32,094 bases of DNA, from NCBI GenBank assembly GCA_000739515.1, contig DF820455.1, positions 694,202 through 726,295 on the forward strand, read 5' to 3'. A model generated the notes under the pieces. That model was given only the letters and a program-made list of their open reading frames with translations. It searched no databases and was not told the DNA's origin. Shown piece by piece: positions 32,011 through 32,094 of the stretch. Each line of letters starts with the position of its first letter. Position 1 is the stretch's first letter. The stretch is from Candidatus Moduliflexus flocculans. Its GTDB lineage: Bacteria; Moduliflexota; Moduliflexia; Moduliflexales; Moduliflexaceae. The translations under genes and the position numbers were made by a program.

Positions 32011-32094
32011 CCCCTCCGGGGAGGGGTTGGGGGTGGGTTCTTGACACGAGCAATCACTCACGGACGAACCCACCCCTTGCCCCTCCCAGGAGGG
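32011..32094. repeat. G/C-rich inverted repeat cut by the end of the sequence
   Basis: Left arm 32011-32040 (CCCCTCCGGGGAGGGG then TTGGGGGTGGGTTC) pairs with 32066-32094 (GAACCCACCCCTTGCC then CCTCCCAGGAGGG). The last base of the window is inside the right arm, so the contig probably ended here because the repeat could not be resolved. Confidence 0.75.

Noticed and set aside
1..32094. tRNA or rRNA genes
   Set aside because: No tRNA-like cloverleaf motifs (GGTTCGAATCC-type arm with acceptor stem) or rRNA sequence noticed by eye; a covariance-model scan could not be run.

Overview
The window looks like one end of a contig from an uncultured, anaerobic, motile bacterium with a Gram-negative-type envelope. 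The signs are two lipoproteins, a type IV pilus/type II secretion ATPase, CheD and a chemoreceptor, an NADH-linked FeS operon of the hydrogenase/formate dehydrogenase kind, and genes for xylan-type sugars. Codon style is fairly uniform from about 1.84 kb to the right end. Promoters with a TTGACA -35 box recur. I cannot name the organism; a candidate-phylum lineage such as KSB3/Modulibacteria would fit, but that is a guess.

Layout. 1-1839 (-) is an interior piece of rpoC with neither end present. It runs directly, in another frame, into a GspE/PilB-family ATPase (to 3109, -) that stops before its Walker A motif. The join is most simply an assembly chimera or a recombination at about 10 shared bases. 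3327-3860 is cheD. 4170-5027 is a LysM lipoprotein with its own promoter, a palindromic operator candidate and a terminator. 5170-7556 is the classic phoH-ybeY-corC set. 7819-10532 is a five-gene run of small membrane or unknown proteins ending in a pentapeptide-repeat protein. 10695-11186 is ferritin.

11231-14452 (-) is a three-gene unit: a HEAT-repeat protein, a PqiC-like lipoprotein and a methyltransferase-like protein. 14620-16680 (-) holds two permeases of a nucleoside/simple-sugar ABC importer without ATPase or binding protein. After a divergent control region with a 25-base inverted repeat comes 17007-23503: DRTGG, CBS-HATPase, DRTGG, PHP, NuoE, HATPase, 2Fe-2S protein, NuoF/HydB, second NuoE. 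This combines an NADH-oxidoreductase electron-input module with signalling-type proteins. No catalytic (HydA/FdhA) subunit is in the window.

23785-29769 is a sugar module: xylulokinase, GH3 beta-xylosidase/glucosidase, Gfo/Idh/MocA oxidoreductase and ThuA-like protein. Three of its four genes begin 9-18 bases after an inverted repeat, and each of these repeats belongs to a different family. A methyl-accepting chemotaxis protein (30034-31692) follows. The last 400 bases are gene-free and hold four different repeat types; the sequence ends inside the last one, which probably explains the contig break.

The most interesting parts are the signalling-linked NuoEF operon with its cysteine-less HydB N-terminus, and the inverted repeats packed between the sugar genes.
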